DNA from: JBNAGF01 sp049801055
GTDB taxonomy: Bacteria; Pseudomonadota; Alphaproteobacteria; Rhodobacterales; Rhodobacteraceae
Length of the DNA stretch: 64,000 nucleotides
Reading direction: 5' to 3'
Assembly (NCBI RefSeq): GCF_049801055.1
Contig: NZ_JBNAGF010000005.1
Span: 62,001-126,000 of the forward strand
Positions 26,029 to 34,414 of this stretch are shown piece by piece. A model generated the notes under the pieces. The model was not told where the DNA came from and made no database searches. It saw nothing but the letters and a program-made list of their open reading frames with translations. Position numbers and translations under genes: made by a program. Each line of letters opens with the position of its first letter. Position 1 is the first letter of the stretch.

Positions 26029-26604
26029 CAGCAATTGACCCAGTGAATTTCTTGGCCGCCCCATCGCCTTAAAATCAGAGACATTCCCGATTGTGCCGGA
26101 CCGGGATGTGTTGTTCACAATGCAGCCTGATCTACGAAGCGCTCGAAGTACCGGCTTTCAACTTGGCTTGGTCTGCAATTGAGATAGTCTAAGTAGCCGC
26201 ATGAGGCGACCGGTTTCGATTTCGGGCAAACTGATTGTAGTGAATGACGGCTTTGGGGAAACTGTGCTGCACCGCGAAATCTCGGTCAACGTCTCGACCG
26301 GAGTTTGGTCCCAAGCTTTGCTGCAATCGCATCGGGCAGGTTTGTCCCGCGACTCGGTCATCGGGCACTGGCGCAGCGAACGGCCGGTTTGTATTTCGGC
26401 CGATTTGACCACATGAACGTCCGGTTTAGGGAAGTCATGCTGCGCTGCCGCGAATTGTCCAGCGATTTGCTGGCCTTGAATTGGGAAGTTTCGGTGCATC
26501 GGCATCGAGTGGCTTCGTCCGCATACCCGACCTTGGGCCAGTTACTGAATATCCTGTTATGCACCCTACATGCACGGTCCCTCCAACAATCGAAAGGATC
26601 GCCC
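26029..26604. repeat. Non-coding region with a diverged repeat pair
   Basis: About 575 bp without a supported gene. Segments 26241-26280 and 26414-26456 align in direct orientation (shared blocks CGG-TTT-GGGAA, TGCTGC and CGCGAA). They resemble degenerate copies of the intergenic repeat suspected elsewhere in this window. The end of the region holds the ribosome site of the following gene. Confidence 0.4.
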
Positions 26605-26928
26605 ATGTGGCTATTCACCGAAGCCGATGGCTTCATCTCTGCTGTCGTCCATCGCGATGACCCATCTCAAATCATGGTCCGCGCCCGAGACGCCGACCAC
26701 CTGCGCCGATACTTTCCCGGCCACCCCATTCAAACAACACCCGATGCTGACTACCGCTACAGGCTGACCCTCCCGCGTGAGGAACTGGCCGAACTGGTGG
26801 CCGACCGCATCCGCACCATGCAGGCGACCAACTTCAAGGCCGAGACCGCCCGACACTTCGACGGTGTCTACCTCGACGCCCTGCACGAGGTGTGGGCCGT
26901 CATGTGGAGGTATCAGAACCATGGCTAA
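26605..26928 (+). CDS. Conserved hypothetical protein, 107 residues (MWxFT...NFK family)
   Basis: The ATG at 26605 follows AAAGGA and opens MWLFTEADGFISAVVHRDDP. I recall a scattered bacterial family with this opening (MW-x-FT, GF-SAV, HRDDP), a VRAR motif, an ADYRYRL block, NFK and a final VWAVM. Its function is unknown. C-ending codons are much more frequent than in neighbouring genes, and the gene sits next to a tRNA, which suggests horizontal gain. It overlaps the next gene by 8 bp. Confidence 0.75.
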   Translation: MWLFTEADGFISAVVHRDDPSQIMVRARDADHLRRYFPGHPIQTTPDADYRYRLTLPREELAELVADRIRTMQATNFKAETARHFDGVYLDALHEVWAVMWRYQNHG

Positions 26929-27199
26929 GTTCGCGCTCTGCCGCCGCACCTGCGGCCGCATCGACTACTACTGCAACGGCACCACCGTCCGAGGCCGCAA
27001 GGGAATGGGGCCGGCGGTCGTCTGGCTGCGCCGTCGCGCCAAGCCCGGCGACTTGGTGTTTCTCGAAGAGGACTACAATCCCGACAATCAGCACCCGCCG
27101 ATACGGCCATTGTTCGAAGCCTTCTGCGCCAACATGATGCCGGTCGAGCCGGCCGACTTCTGGCCCGAGATATACAGGGTAAGCGGCGAGGCGCTGTGA
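26921..27199 (+). CDS. Hypothetical protein, 92 residues, partner of the preceding gene
   Basis: The start at 26921 overlaps the end of the preceding gene by 8 bp, so the two are co-translated. The N-terminus holds three cysteines (7, 11, 18), and a basic segment (RGRKGMGPAVVWLRRRAKPGD) follows. I recognise no family. Codon use is like the upstream partner. A nucleic-acid-binding or small metal-binding role is possible but unsupported. Confidence 0.6.
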   Translation: MAKFALCRRTCGRIDYYCNGTTVRGRKGMGPAVVWLRRRAKPGDLVFLEEDYNPDNQHPPIRPLFEAFCANMMPVEPADFWPEIYRVSGEAL

Positions 27200-27408
27200 C
27201 CCGGTTGGCGATGCATCGCGAGTCGGGCCTCGACGGTATGCCGTTTCTTCGTATCGCGGTCAGGACTGATCAGTCGGCATGGGTCGAACCTAGCCCAATT
27301 CTGCTGATTTTCTGAGCCAGGGGTAGCCTCAGAGTTGCCTTGGACAAACGAGTCGCACATCAATCAAGTGCGCCCAGCGCGTAACATGTTGTTATTCCAA
27401 GGTGAAAG

Positions 27409-27485
27409 TGGCGGACCGAGGAGGATTCGAACCCCCGACCCCTTGATTCGTAGTCAAGTACTCTATCCAGCTGAGCTATCGGTCC
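27409..27485 (-). tRNA. tRNA-Arg(ACG)
   Basis: The 77-nt cloverleaf reads leftward. Acceptor arms GGACCGA and TCGGTCC pair fully, with discriminator G and encoded CCA. The anticodon stem CTTGA/TCAAG holds the loop CTACGAA with anticodon ACG (A34 would be edited to inosine to read CGU/CGC/CGA). The T-loop GGTTCGAATCC is canonical. Confidence 0.97.
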
Positions 27486-27550
27486 ACTTGGTGAGGCGCT
27501 ATTTAGACTTCGTTCCGGAGGGGTGCAACCCCTAAAAGCAGAGAAAACGC

Positions 27551-28936
27551 TCAAATCGTTCCATCGCCTTTGGGAAGCAGGATTTCAAAGCGAGTTCCCT
27601 CGGGGCCGGTTTCTTTCAGCGTCAGGGTGCCGCCGTGGCCTCGGACCAGTTCGGCTGAGATTGCGAGGCCCAAACCGGTCCCGCCTTTGCGCACTGTGCC
27701 CTGAAACGGAGCAAAAAGATGTTCCTGAGTTTTCGTGGGCAAGCCGGGGCCGGTGTCGGCGACCACAATTCGCCAATTATCGTCTTCATCGCTGGCATGA
27801 ACGGAAACCGAACCGGGCTTGCCAGTGGCTGCCAGCGCCTGACGACCATTTCGCACAAGGTTTAGGATGACCCGAAACAGCTGCTCGGGGTCGGCGCGCA
27901 GAACCAGATCTTCGGGGACGGTACTGACGATCTCCACGTCGTTCGACGTTAATGCCAGCCGCTCCGAGGCGACGACATCGACCACCAGATCGTGCAGCCT
28001 GACCATCGTCAGTGTCGGCGCGGGTTCTTCGGCGCGACCGAAGGCCAGCGTGCTTTCACAAAGCGACACAGCGCGGGTGATCGAATTGACCAGTTTTGGC
28101 GCCAGACGGCGAACGAGCGGGTCCTCGCTGCTTTCGATCCGGTCGGTAAAGAGTTGAGCCGATGTCAGGATGTTGCGCAGGTCATGGCTGACCTTGGCCA
28201 CGGCCTCGCCCAGCTGCGCCAATCTTTCGCGCTGTTTCAATGCGTGGGTCAGATCAATCTGCAGCATTTGCAGAGCTTCCTCTGCCTCTCTCAATTCACG
28301 CACGCCTGCACTCGGCTCGATGATTCCCCGCCCGTCCTCGGGCGCCTGAGCATAGCGTTGCATGTAGCCGACAACGCCCTTGATCGGACGCACCAGAAAT
28401 GCCCGGACCGCAAGAAACAGCAGGCCTGCCGTTATTACCGAGATAACCAGCGACAGCATCAGGATCCGAAGACCGTAGTCGATCATCGCCATCCGCAGCG
28501 GTTCAGTTTCCATGGTGACTTCGATCAGCAGGCCGGCATCACGAACCGGTTCCCCGATGACCCGGATAATCGCATTTCCCGGAGTGGACAGCCGCACCAT
28601 TGCATCGCGGATCAGCACCCAGGCGGGCGCGTCACGCAGATCATATGTGCCTGAGATCTGCCCCGGAATCGGTGAAGCCAGCATCAGCTGCCGGATCTCG
28701 TCCCGCCGCAGCACCACGTTAAACACGCCCGCATTTGCCAGCAGTTCAGCCTCAAGCGCCTCGCCCAACATGTCATCGGCCAGCAATGCCAACGAAGCGA
28801 TCTGCGCCCGTTCCAGCCGGTTCAGCAAGTAGTCTTCGCGAAAGCGCGCGATCGAAGGGACAAAGATCAGCACTTCGGCCAGCATGACGAACACGGTCGT
28901 CAGGATCAGAAAGCGGCCAGAAAGCGAATTCAGCAT
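27551..28936 (-). CDS. Membrane sensor histidine kinase
   Basis: The 461-residue protein has a transmembrane helix near 10-28, a periplasmic sensing region (about 30-155), a second helix (about 157-180), a HAMP-like linker, a dimerisation domain with phospho-acceptor H251 in KVSHDLRN, and an ATPase domain with N box NLVRNGRQA, DTGPGLP, LFAPF and GGTGLGLAI. No response regulator is adjacent, so it is an orphan in this window. It starts 15 bp downstream of the flavin disulfide reductase gene's stop, in the same direction. Confidence 0.92.
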   Translation of the reverse strand: MLNSLSGRFLILTTVFVMLAEVLIFVPSIARFREDYLLNRLERAQIASLALLADDMLGEALEAELLANAGVFNVVLRRDEIRQLMLASPIPGQISGTYDLRDAPAWVLIRDAMVRLSTPGNAIIRVIGEPVRDAGLLIEVTMETEPLRMAMIDYGLRILMLSLVISVITAGLLFLAVRAFLVRPIKGVVGYMQRYAQAPEDGRGIIEPSAGVRELREAEEALQMLQIDLTHALKQRERLAQLGEAVAKVSHDLRNILTSAQLFTDRIESSEDPLVRRLAPKLVNSITRAVSLCESTLAFGRAEEPAPTLTMVRLHDLVVDVVASERLALTSNDVEIVSTVPEDLVLRADPEQLFRVILNLVRNGRQALAATGKPGSVSVHASDEDDNWRIVVADTGPGLPTKTQEHLFAPFQGTVRKGGTGLGLAISAELVRGHGGTLTLKETGPEGTRFEILLPKGDGTI

Positions 28937-28951
28937 CTTGTCCTTTTCCGA

Positions 28952-30370
28952 TCAGGGGAGCCAGCGTTGAACGAACCTGACCGCACGTTTCACCATGTCA
29001 CTCTCAAAAAGCCGCGGAGAAAAATATGCTCCAGCGGCGCGCTTGTTGATTTCACCAATCGTCGGGTAGGGCGAGACCATGGCTGCAATCTGACTCATCT
29101 TCAGCTTATTGGCGAGTGCAAGTGACCACAAATTCGCCAATTCGCCTGCCTGATGCCCGACAATTGTGGCCCCGACCGGGCGGCCGCGAACAACCATGAC
29201 CTTGATGAAGCCCTTGGTCTTGCGTTCGGCAATGGCGCGGTCGTTATGGGCGTAGTCGAAACGGACGATTTCCAACTTATCGCCATGCGCCTCACGTGCC
29301 TGCACGTCGGTCATTCCGACCTGCGAAAGCTCTGGCTCTGTATAGGTGGCCCACGGGATATGTGCCGTGCGGATGGTCGAGGGCAGGCCGAACAGGGCAG
29401 AGCGAATGATGACACCGGCGTGGTATCCCGCCATGTGGGTGAACTGCATCCCACCTGCCACGTCGCCAATTGCATAGATCCTGCGGTTGGTTGTGCGCAG
29501 CCCGTCATCGACCCTGATACCAACTGGCGTGGTCTCGATGCCAGCGGCTGCGAGGTTCAACCGTTCGATGTTGGGTTTGCGCCCCACTGCCATTAAGAGG
29601 TGACTGCCGACGAAGCTGCGGCCATCAGCCGTTTCGATCTCAATTGCACCGGCTGAACCCAGAATTCTCGCGACCATTGCGCCTTCGGCGATTTCCACGC
29701 CTTCGTCGCGGAGAGTATCGAGCACGGCCTTTACGGCTTCGGGGTCATCCTTACCCATCGCCCTTTCACCCTCGATCACCGTCACCTTGCAGCCCAGCCG
29801 GACGTGCGCCTGGGCCATTTCGATGCCGATGGGGCCGCCTCCGACAATCAGCAGATGTCCAGGTTTTTCCCGCAGCTCGAAAATGGTCTCGTTTGTCTCG
29901 AACGGCACATCCTCCAAACCGGGAATGGGTGGAACCAGCGGCGAAGACCCGGTCGCGATTACGATGCGGCGGGCCGAAATCACGTGGTCGCCGGCCTGAA
30001 CTTCGGTCCGGGATAGGAAAGTTCCGTATTCTCGTATGACGCGCACGCCCAGGCTTTCAAACCGTTCCTGGCTATCGACGGGGGCAATCTGTGCGATCAC
30101 GTCATGAACATGATCCTTTGCGGCGGCGTAGTCCACGTTCGGTGCCACATTGGTCACGCCGAACGGCGCGGAACTGGCCTGTGCATGGGCGGCTTTCCCG
30201 CTGGCAATCAGCGCTTTGGAAGGAACACAGCCGAAATTCAGGCAATCGCCACCCATCTCGTGACCTTCCAGCAGGGTCACGTCTGCTCCCATCTGGCTTG
30301 CGCCTGCGGCGACCGACAAGCCACCTGACCCGGCTCCGATTACCAGGATGTCGGTTTTTATCCGGTTCAT
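28952..30370 (-). CDS. Class I pyridine nucleotide-disulfide oxidoreductase (MerA/Lpd-like)
   Basis: The 472-residue flavoprotein has an FAD motif (GAGSGGLSVAAG), the redox-active pair C43-LNFG-C48 in GDCLNFGCVPSK, an NAD(P) motif GGGPIGIEMAQ and a C-terminal dimerisation domain. It lacks the C-terminal vicinal cysteines and heavy-metal-binding domain of MerA. The pairing with a TVP38 membrane protein (3-bp gap) is a recurring bacterial arrangement of unclear function. The disulfide substrate is unknown. Confidence 0.88.
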   Translation of the reverse strand: MNRIKTDILVIGAGSGGLSVAAGASQMGADVTLLEGHEMGGDCLNFGCVPSKALIASGKAAHAQASSAPFGVTNVAPNVDYAAAKDHVHDVIAQIAPVDSQERFESLGVRVIREYGTFLSRTEVQAGDHVISARRIVIATGSSPLVPPIPGLEDVPFETNETIFELREKPGHLLIVGGGPIGIEMAQAHVRLGCKVTVIEGERAMGKDDPEAVKAVLDTLRDEGVEIAEGAMVARILGSAGAIEIETADGRSFVGSHLLMAVGRKPNIERLNLAAAGIETTPVGIRVDDGLRTTNRRIYAIGDVAGGMQFTHMAGYHAGVIIRSALFGLPSTIRTAHIPWATYTEPELSQVGMTDVQAREAHGDKLEIVRFDYAHNDRAIAERKTKGFIKVMVVRGRPVGATIVGHQAGELANLWSLALANKLKMSQIAAMVSPYPTIGEINKRAAGAYFSPRLFESDMVKRAVRFVQRWLP

Positions 30371-30373
30371 GGA

Positions 30374-31138
30374 TCAGATCTCTTTTCTGCCGCGGACGGC
30401 CCTAATGACCAATGGAAGCGCTGCGAGTATACATAGCCCGATGATCGGCCCGATCACATATGGCTCTCGCAGCAGCGACAAGTCCGGGGTTCCGCCGCGG
30501 TCAAACACTTCACCCAGCCCCACGCCGATCCAGGTAAAGACGATACCGCCGGGGATGATGCCAATCGCCGTCGTCAGCAGATAGTTCCGAAAACTGACGC
30601 CAACCAGCGCGGGAACCAGGTTGGCGGCAAAAAATGGCACTACCGGCACCAGCCGCAACAGGAACAGCACCGGAATCTCGTTTTCGTGTAAGGCCGTCTT
30701 GAGTTTTTTGATCGTGCCTTCCGACGCCTCCAGGCGCGCCGACATGGATTCTCCCAATCCTGCCCGGGCGGCGAGAAAGATGATTGCTGCCCCGATCGTG
30801 GCAGATGTGATGTTGAGAACGGTCCCCAGTGCAAGGCCGAAGAGAAACCCTCCGGCCATCGAGAATACGGCCGCGCCCGGCAACGAAAAGATCACAATCA
30901 GAATGTATGCCCCGACGAAAGCCACCACCATACCCAGGAAATGGGCATCTCTGTAGGCAAGCAGTGCCTCCCGGTTGTCGCGCAGGGTCTCAAAGCTGAG
31001 GAAGTCCCGCAGCGTAAATGCCCCGATGACGGCGACGCAGAGAATCACAATCAAGGGCAGGTGGCGAGTGGAGCTGCGCCCTGAGTTGTCGGTTGTCTCG
31101 GCCATCCGGTTTCGTGTTTCGTCTTGGTTGCTGTCCAT
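30374..31138 (-). CDS. TVP38/TMEM64 (DedA-superfamily) membrane protein
   Basis: The protein has about six helices and the DedA/TVP38 core: an FSLPGAAVFSMAGGFLFG motif and the reentrant VPVVPFFAANLVPALVGVS segment with conserved Pro and Gly. Relatives are lipid scramblases or transporters. Start choice is between a TTG at 31150 and the ATG at 31138; I take the ATG. It precedes the flavin reductase gene by 3 bp. Confidence 0.85.
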   Translation of the reverse strand: MDSNQDETRNRMAETTDNSGRSSTRHLPLIVILCVAVIGAFTLRDFLSFETLRDNREALLAYRDAHFLGMVVAFVGAYILIVIFSLPGAAVFSMAGGFLFGLALGTVLNITSATIGAAIIFLAARAGLGESMSARLEASEGTIKKLKTALHENEIPVLFLLRLVPVVPFFAANLVPALVGVSFRNYLLTTAIGIIPGGIVFTWIGVGLGEVFDRGGTPDLSLLREPYVIGPIIGLCILAALPLVIRAVRGRKEI

Positions 31139-31310
31139 CCTGTGGTCCAAGATGCGCCGGACAGAGGTAAAGCAACAGGGTCTTCACGCGGCCTTGATCA
31201 TGTCATTGTGTTTCGTGAGGGAATCCGGCACTCCACAATGAAATTGAAACCTTTCCACTGGCCGATCGCGTATTTTGTTGCAAAACCCGGTGAAATTCGC
31301 CGGACAGGGT

Positions 31311-31339
31311 TTGACTTACCGCCCGGCAGGCAGTAGAGG
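31311..31339 (+). promoter_or_regulatory. Predicted promoter of rpmH
   Basis: TTGACT (31311-31316), a 17-bp spacer and TAGAGG (31334-31339) sit 70 bp before rpmH. The -35 is strong and the -10 is weak. Confidence 0.5.
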
Positions 31340-31408
31340 ACGGGCTTCGAACACCACGGGCAGGCGAATCCGCGCCGAACCCGACCGCAAGAAATTGGAG
31401 ACGGAGCG

Positions 31409-31543
31409 ATGAAACGCACCTTTCAGCCTTCTAACCTGGTTCGCAAACGCCGCCACGGTTTCCGTTCGCGTATGGCCACCAAAGCCGGACGCAAGATCCT
31501 GAACGCACGCCGCGCCCGCGGCCGCAAGTCGCTGAGCGCCTAA
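31409..31543 (+). CDS. rpmH: Ribosomal protein bL34
   Basis: The 44-residue protein begins MKRTFQPSNLVRKRRHGF and continues RSRMATKAGRKILNARRA with a GRKSLSA ending, the universal bL34 sequence. A GGAG site precedes the ATG. It is the first gene of rpmH-rnpA-yidD. Confidence 0.98.
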   Translation: MKRTFQPSNLVRKRRHGFRSRMATKAGRKILNARRARGRKSLSA

Positions 31544-31601
31544 GCGTCAGTCGGCCCGCGCCACTGCGATCTAAACGAACATGACGCCGCCGGAGGCTCC
31601 C

Positions 31602-32042
31602 ATGGATGGCAAGGCCAACCAGGGGAATTCGCCCCCGGCGGCGTCCGTTTGCGCGCCTGATGCGCAGACGGCCCCGACCCAGATCTCTACCCTTGCCAAA
31701 CGGCCCGATTTTCTCAAGGCCGCCAGGGCGCGCCGGCAGGGAGCGGCCTCGATGCTGGTTCAGGCCAGACTCCGAAATGATGGCGAGGCGAGCGGTATTC
31801 GCGTCGGTTTTACCTGTTCCAAAAAGGTCGGCAACGCGGTGGCCCGCAACCGGAGCAAGCGGCGTTTGCGCGCAGCCGCGCGAATTGTCCTGCCCGAACT
31901 TGGCCACGATGGCTGGGACTATGTGCTCATTGGCGCGCGGGACAAGACGGCAGCACGTCCATTCGAGCTGATGCTGGACGATTTACGCTACGCGTTGCGC
32001 AAACTGCATTCAAACAAGAACCGAAAGGCCGATCGCAGATGA
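31602..32042 (+). CDS. rnpA: Ribonuclease P protein component
   Basis: The basic RNase P protein helps the RNA subunit mature tRNA 5-prime ends. The signature RNR motif is in GNAVARNRSKRRLRAA, following the FTCSKKVG block. I choose ATG 31602, preceded at five bases by GGAGG, over ATG 31581. The N-terminal ~30 residues are low-complexity and variable. It overlaps yidD by four bases. Confidence 0.95.
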   Translation: MDGKANQGNSPPAASVCAPDAQTAPTQISTLAKRPDFLKAARARRQGAASMLVQARLRNDGEASGIRVGFTCSKKVGNAVARNRSKRRLRAAARIVLPELGHDGWDYVLIGARDKTAARPFELMLDDLRYALRKLHSNKNRKADRR

Positions 32043-32293
32043 ACCTGCTGGCGCATATCGTGGCTCTGCCTGTGCGCGCTTATCGGTTGATCTTTTCGCC
32101 TTGGGTTGGATTCAATTGCCGGTATCAGCCAACCTGTTCGGCCTATGCGCTCGAGGCGTTGGAGAAACACGGCGCACTCAAAGGCTCGTGGTTGGCGGCC
32201 AAACGGATCGGCAGATGCCATCCCTTGGGGGGAGATGGCTATGATCCGGTTCCCAACCCCGATGCGCCGGATGACCCAGACGGGCGAGACTGA
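32039..32293 (+). CDS. yidD: Membrane protein insertion efficiency factor YidD
   Basis: The 84-residue product shows the YidD family sequence: LIFSPWVGFNCRYQPTCSAY, then ALEKHGALKGSWLAAKRIGRCHPLGGDGYDPVP. It is thought to assist YidC-dependent insertion. In most relatives yidC follows within a few genes; here it is followed by a convergent LysR gene whose last 55 bp overlap yidD. Confidence 0.95.
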   Translation: MNLLAHIVALPVRAYRLIFSPWVGFNCRYQPTCSAYALEALEKHGALKGSWLAAKRIGRCHPLGGDGYDPVPNPDAPDDPDGRD

Positions 32294-33183
32294 ACCGCCA
32301 TTTTTTCCATGTTCCGCGCCACCTGAGCCATGAAATTCGCACCGATTGCCGAAAGCGGCCGCCCCCTCGCGGTAACGATGGCGATATCCAGAAGGATCTG
32401 CGGACGGAACCGGCGCAGGACATAGCCGCGCCCGTCGTCACTTGACAGGTTGAAAGGGTCAACCAACGTGGCGCCGAGCCCTTGTTTCACCATGTTCAGC
32501 GAGTTCCGGAACAGGTCCGTCTGGCAGCGAATGCGCAGATGCGCTCCGACTGCGTGAAACGCCTCTCTGGCCCTGCGGTTCACCATGTGGTCGCCCCCCA
32601 TGACAATGAACGGGAAGCCATCCAGATGCTCGGGCGTCAGCACCTCGTGGTCTGCCAGAGGGCTATCTTCGGGCAACGCACACATGATCTCGAAGAAGAA
32701 AGGCTGCTGATCCAGCCCGTCATGGCGCACCGGCAACTCGCAGATTCCGATCTCGAACAGCCCGGCCATAACCCATTCCTGAACTTTCGCCGAATACTGA
32801 GACTGAAAGGCAATGGTCAGATTCGGCTTGTCCGCCGCGAACTTCCGGATTTCGCCCGGCATGAAGCCAAAAGCCATCGCGTGATTGGTGGCGACCTGCA
32901 ACTGGCCTGCTTTCTGGTTCTGCAAGTCCACCACGGCCTGATTGACATGGTCGAGGCCCCGCACGACCGTGTCGATTTCCTCATAGAGCACAATCGCCTC
33001 GGGTGTGGGGACCAGCCGTCCGCGGTTGCGCTCAAACAGGTTCAGCCGGGTGGACCGTTCCAGTTGCGCTAGCAGGTTCGAGATGGCCGGCTGCGATACG
33101 CCCAGAAGTTCTGCGGCCCCGGTGACTGTTCCGGTATCAATGATGGCGTGGAACGCCTGATATTGTCGAAAGTTCGATGCCAT
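32239..33183 (-). CDS. LysR-family transcriptional regulator
   Basis: The helix-turn-helix is in about the first 60 residues (GTVTGAAELLGVSQPAISNLLAQLER), and the ligand-binding domain follows. It is divergent from the enolase-superfamily gene at 33284 with about 100 bp between, the classical LysR control arrangement for the adjoining catabolic and TRAP cluster. Start is uncertain between ATG 33183 and an upstream GTG at 33198. The convergent end overlaps yidD by 55 bp. Confidence 0.9.
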   Translation of the reverse strand: MASNFRQYQAFHAIIDTGTVTGAAELLGVSQPAISNLLAQLERSTRLNLFERNRGRLVPTPEAIVLYEEIDTVVRGLDHVNQAVVDLQNQKAGQLQVATNHAMAFGFMPGEIRKFAADKPNLTIAFQSQYSAKVQEWVMAGLFEIGICELPVRHDGLDQQPFFFEIMCALPEDSPLADHEVLTPEHLDGFPFIVMGGDHMVNRRAREAFHAVGAHLRIRCQTDLFRNSLNMVKQGLGATLVDPFNLSSDDGRGYVLRRFRPQILLDIAIVTARGRPLSAIGANFMAQVARNMEKMAVQSRPSGSSGASGLGTGS

Positions 33184-33283
33184 GCCGACATGTATCACAA
33201 AAAATGATGCTGGGGGAAAATCTTAGTATTTGAAATGATGGCTCCGCTTTCGCACACTTCCGTTGCGTCACGAGGGAAGCGCG

Positions 33284-34414
33284 ATGTCGGAACTTTTGCA
33301 GACCATTACAGGGTTCGATCTGTGGCATCTGTCACTGCCGGTGGTATCCGCCCGCGACCACGGGATCGGCCGTGTCGAAGGTTCGTGCGAGGTCGTTGTC
33401 CTTCGGTTGACGGCCGAGAGCGGCACCCAGGGTTGGGGCGAGGCCTCTCCGTGGTCGGTTTTCACAGGCACGCCCGAGGCCAGCTTTGCTGCGCTCGATC
33501 GCTATCTTCGGCCGTTGGTGACAGGGCGGAGGGTCGGCGACCGGACAGCGATCATGGCCGATGCCGACCGTGCCGTCGCACATTGCACAGAGGCAAAGGC
33601 GGCGCTGGAAACGGCTTTGCTTGACCTCGCGGGTCGTATCTCGAGCCTGCCGGTCTGGGCGCTCTTGGGCGGCAAGTGCCGCGATGCGATCCCGCTCAGC
33701 TGCTCCATTGCAAACCCAGATTTCGCGGCCGACGTTGCGTTGCTGGAGAGGCTAAGGGCCGACAAGGTCGGGCTGATCAAAGTCAAGACCGGGTTCCGGG
33801 ACCATGCATTTGACATCATGCGGCTGGAGCGGATTGCTCAGGATTTTCCGGAGTTTCGCGTACGCGTGGATTACAATCAGGGCCTCGGGATTGAACAGGC
33901 CATTTCACAGGTCAGGGATGTGGCGGAGTTCGAACCCGATTTCATCGAGCAGCCTGTGCGCCATTATCATTTCGACATGATGGCCCGACTCAGGGATCTG
34001 ATCAGCGTGCCTTTGCTGGCCGACGAAAGTGTGTTTGGCCCCGAGGATATGATCCGCGCCGCGCGCGAAGGAATCTGCGACGGCGTTTCGGTCAAGATAA
34101 TGAAGTCCGGTGGTTTGTCTCGCGCCCAGACGGTTGCCCGGATCGCCGCGGCCAATGGTTTGACGGCCTATGGCGGAGACATGTTCGAGGCTGGTTTGGC
34201 GCATCTTGCCGGCACGCATATGATCGCGTCCACGCCCGAAATCACGCTGGGCTGCGAATTTTACCAAGCCAAGTATTTTCTCAAAGAAGACATCCTGCAA
34301 TCGCCGTTCGAGATCCATAACGGACAGGTAATCGTGCCGGATGGGCCCGGTCTTGGCCCGGTCCCGGACGTCGACCGGATCAATCACTATTCGCAGCACA
34401 GGGCCGCCGCATGA
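33284..34414 (+). CDS. Enolase-superfamily racemase/epimerase/dehydratase (MLE subgroup)
   Basis: The ATG at 33284 follows GAGGGAAG. The 376-residue protein keeps the catalytic framework of the muconate-lactonizing subgroup: K166-V-K168, metal ligands D196, E222 and D247, and K271 on the opposite face. That pair of lysines suits racemisation or epimerisation at a carbon next to a carboxylate, as in amino-acid racemases and hydroxyproline-betaine epimerase. The next gene, overlapping by four bases, encodes a D-amino-acid dehydrogenase-like enzyme, which supports an L/D inversion step. Exact substrate unknown. Confidence 0.88.
   Translation: MSELLQTITGFDLWHLSLPVVSARDHGIGRVEGSCEVVVLRLTAESGTQGWGEASPWSVFTGTPEASFAALDRYLRPLVTGRRVGDRTAIMADADRAVAHCTEAKAALETALLDLAGRISSLPVWALLGGKCRDAIPLSCSIANPDFAADVALLERLRADKVGLIKVKTGFRDHAFDIMRLERIAQDFPEFRVRVDYNQGLGIEQAISQVRDVAEFEPDFIEQPVRHYHFDMMARLRDLISVPLLADESVFGPEDMIRAAREGICDGVSVKIMKSGGLSRAQTVARIAAANGLTAYGGDMFEAGLAHLAGTHMIASTPEITLGCEFYQAKYFLKEDILQSPFEIHNGQVIVPDGPGLGPVPDVDRINHYSQHRAAA

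Noticed and set aside
26305..26604. Upstream extension of the 107-residue hypothetical
   Set aside because: The extension lies in repeat-like DNA and has no ribosome site; ATG 26605 with AAAGGA and the family's MW-x-FT start fits better.
27199..27485. att duplication of the tRNA-Arg 3-prime end flanking the small cassette
   Set aside because: I looked for a second copy of the T-arm and acceptor sequence in the window and did not find one.
31151..31408. Chromosome origin next to rpmH
   Set aside because: No dnaA gene or cluster of DnaA boxes is visible; only a promoter-like pair is supported.
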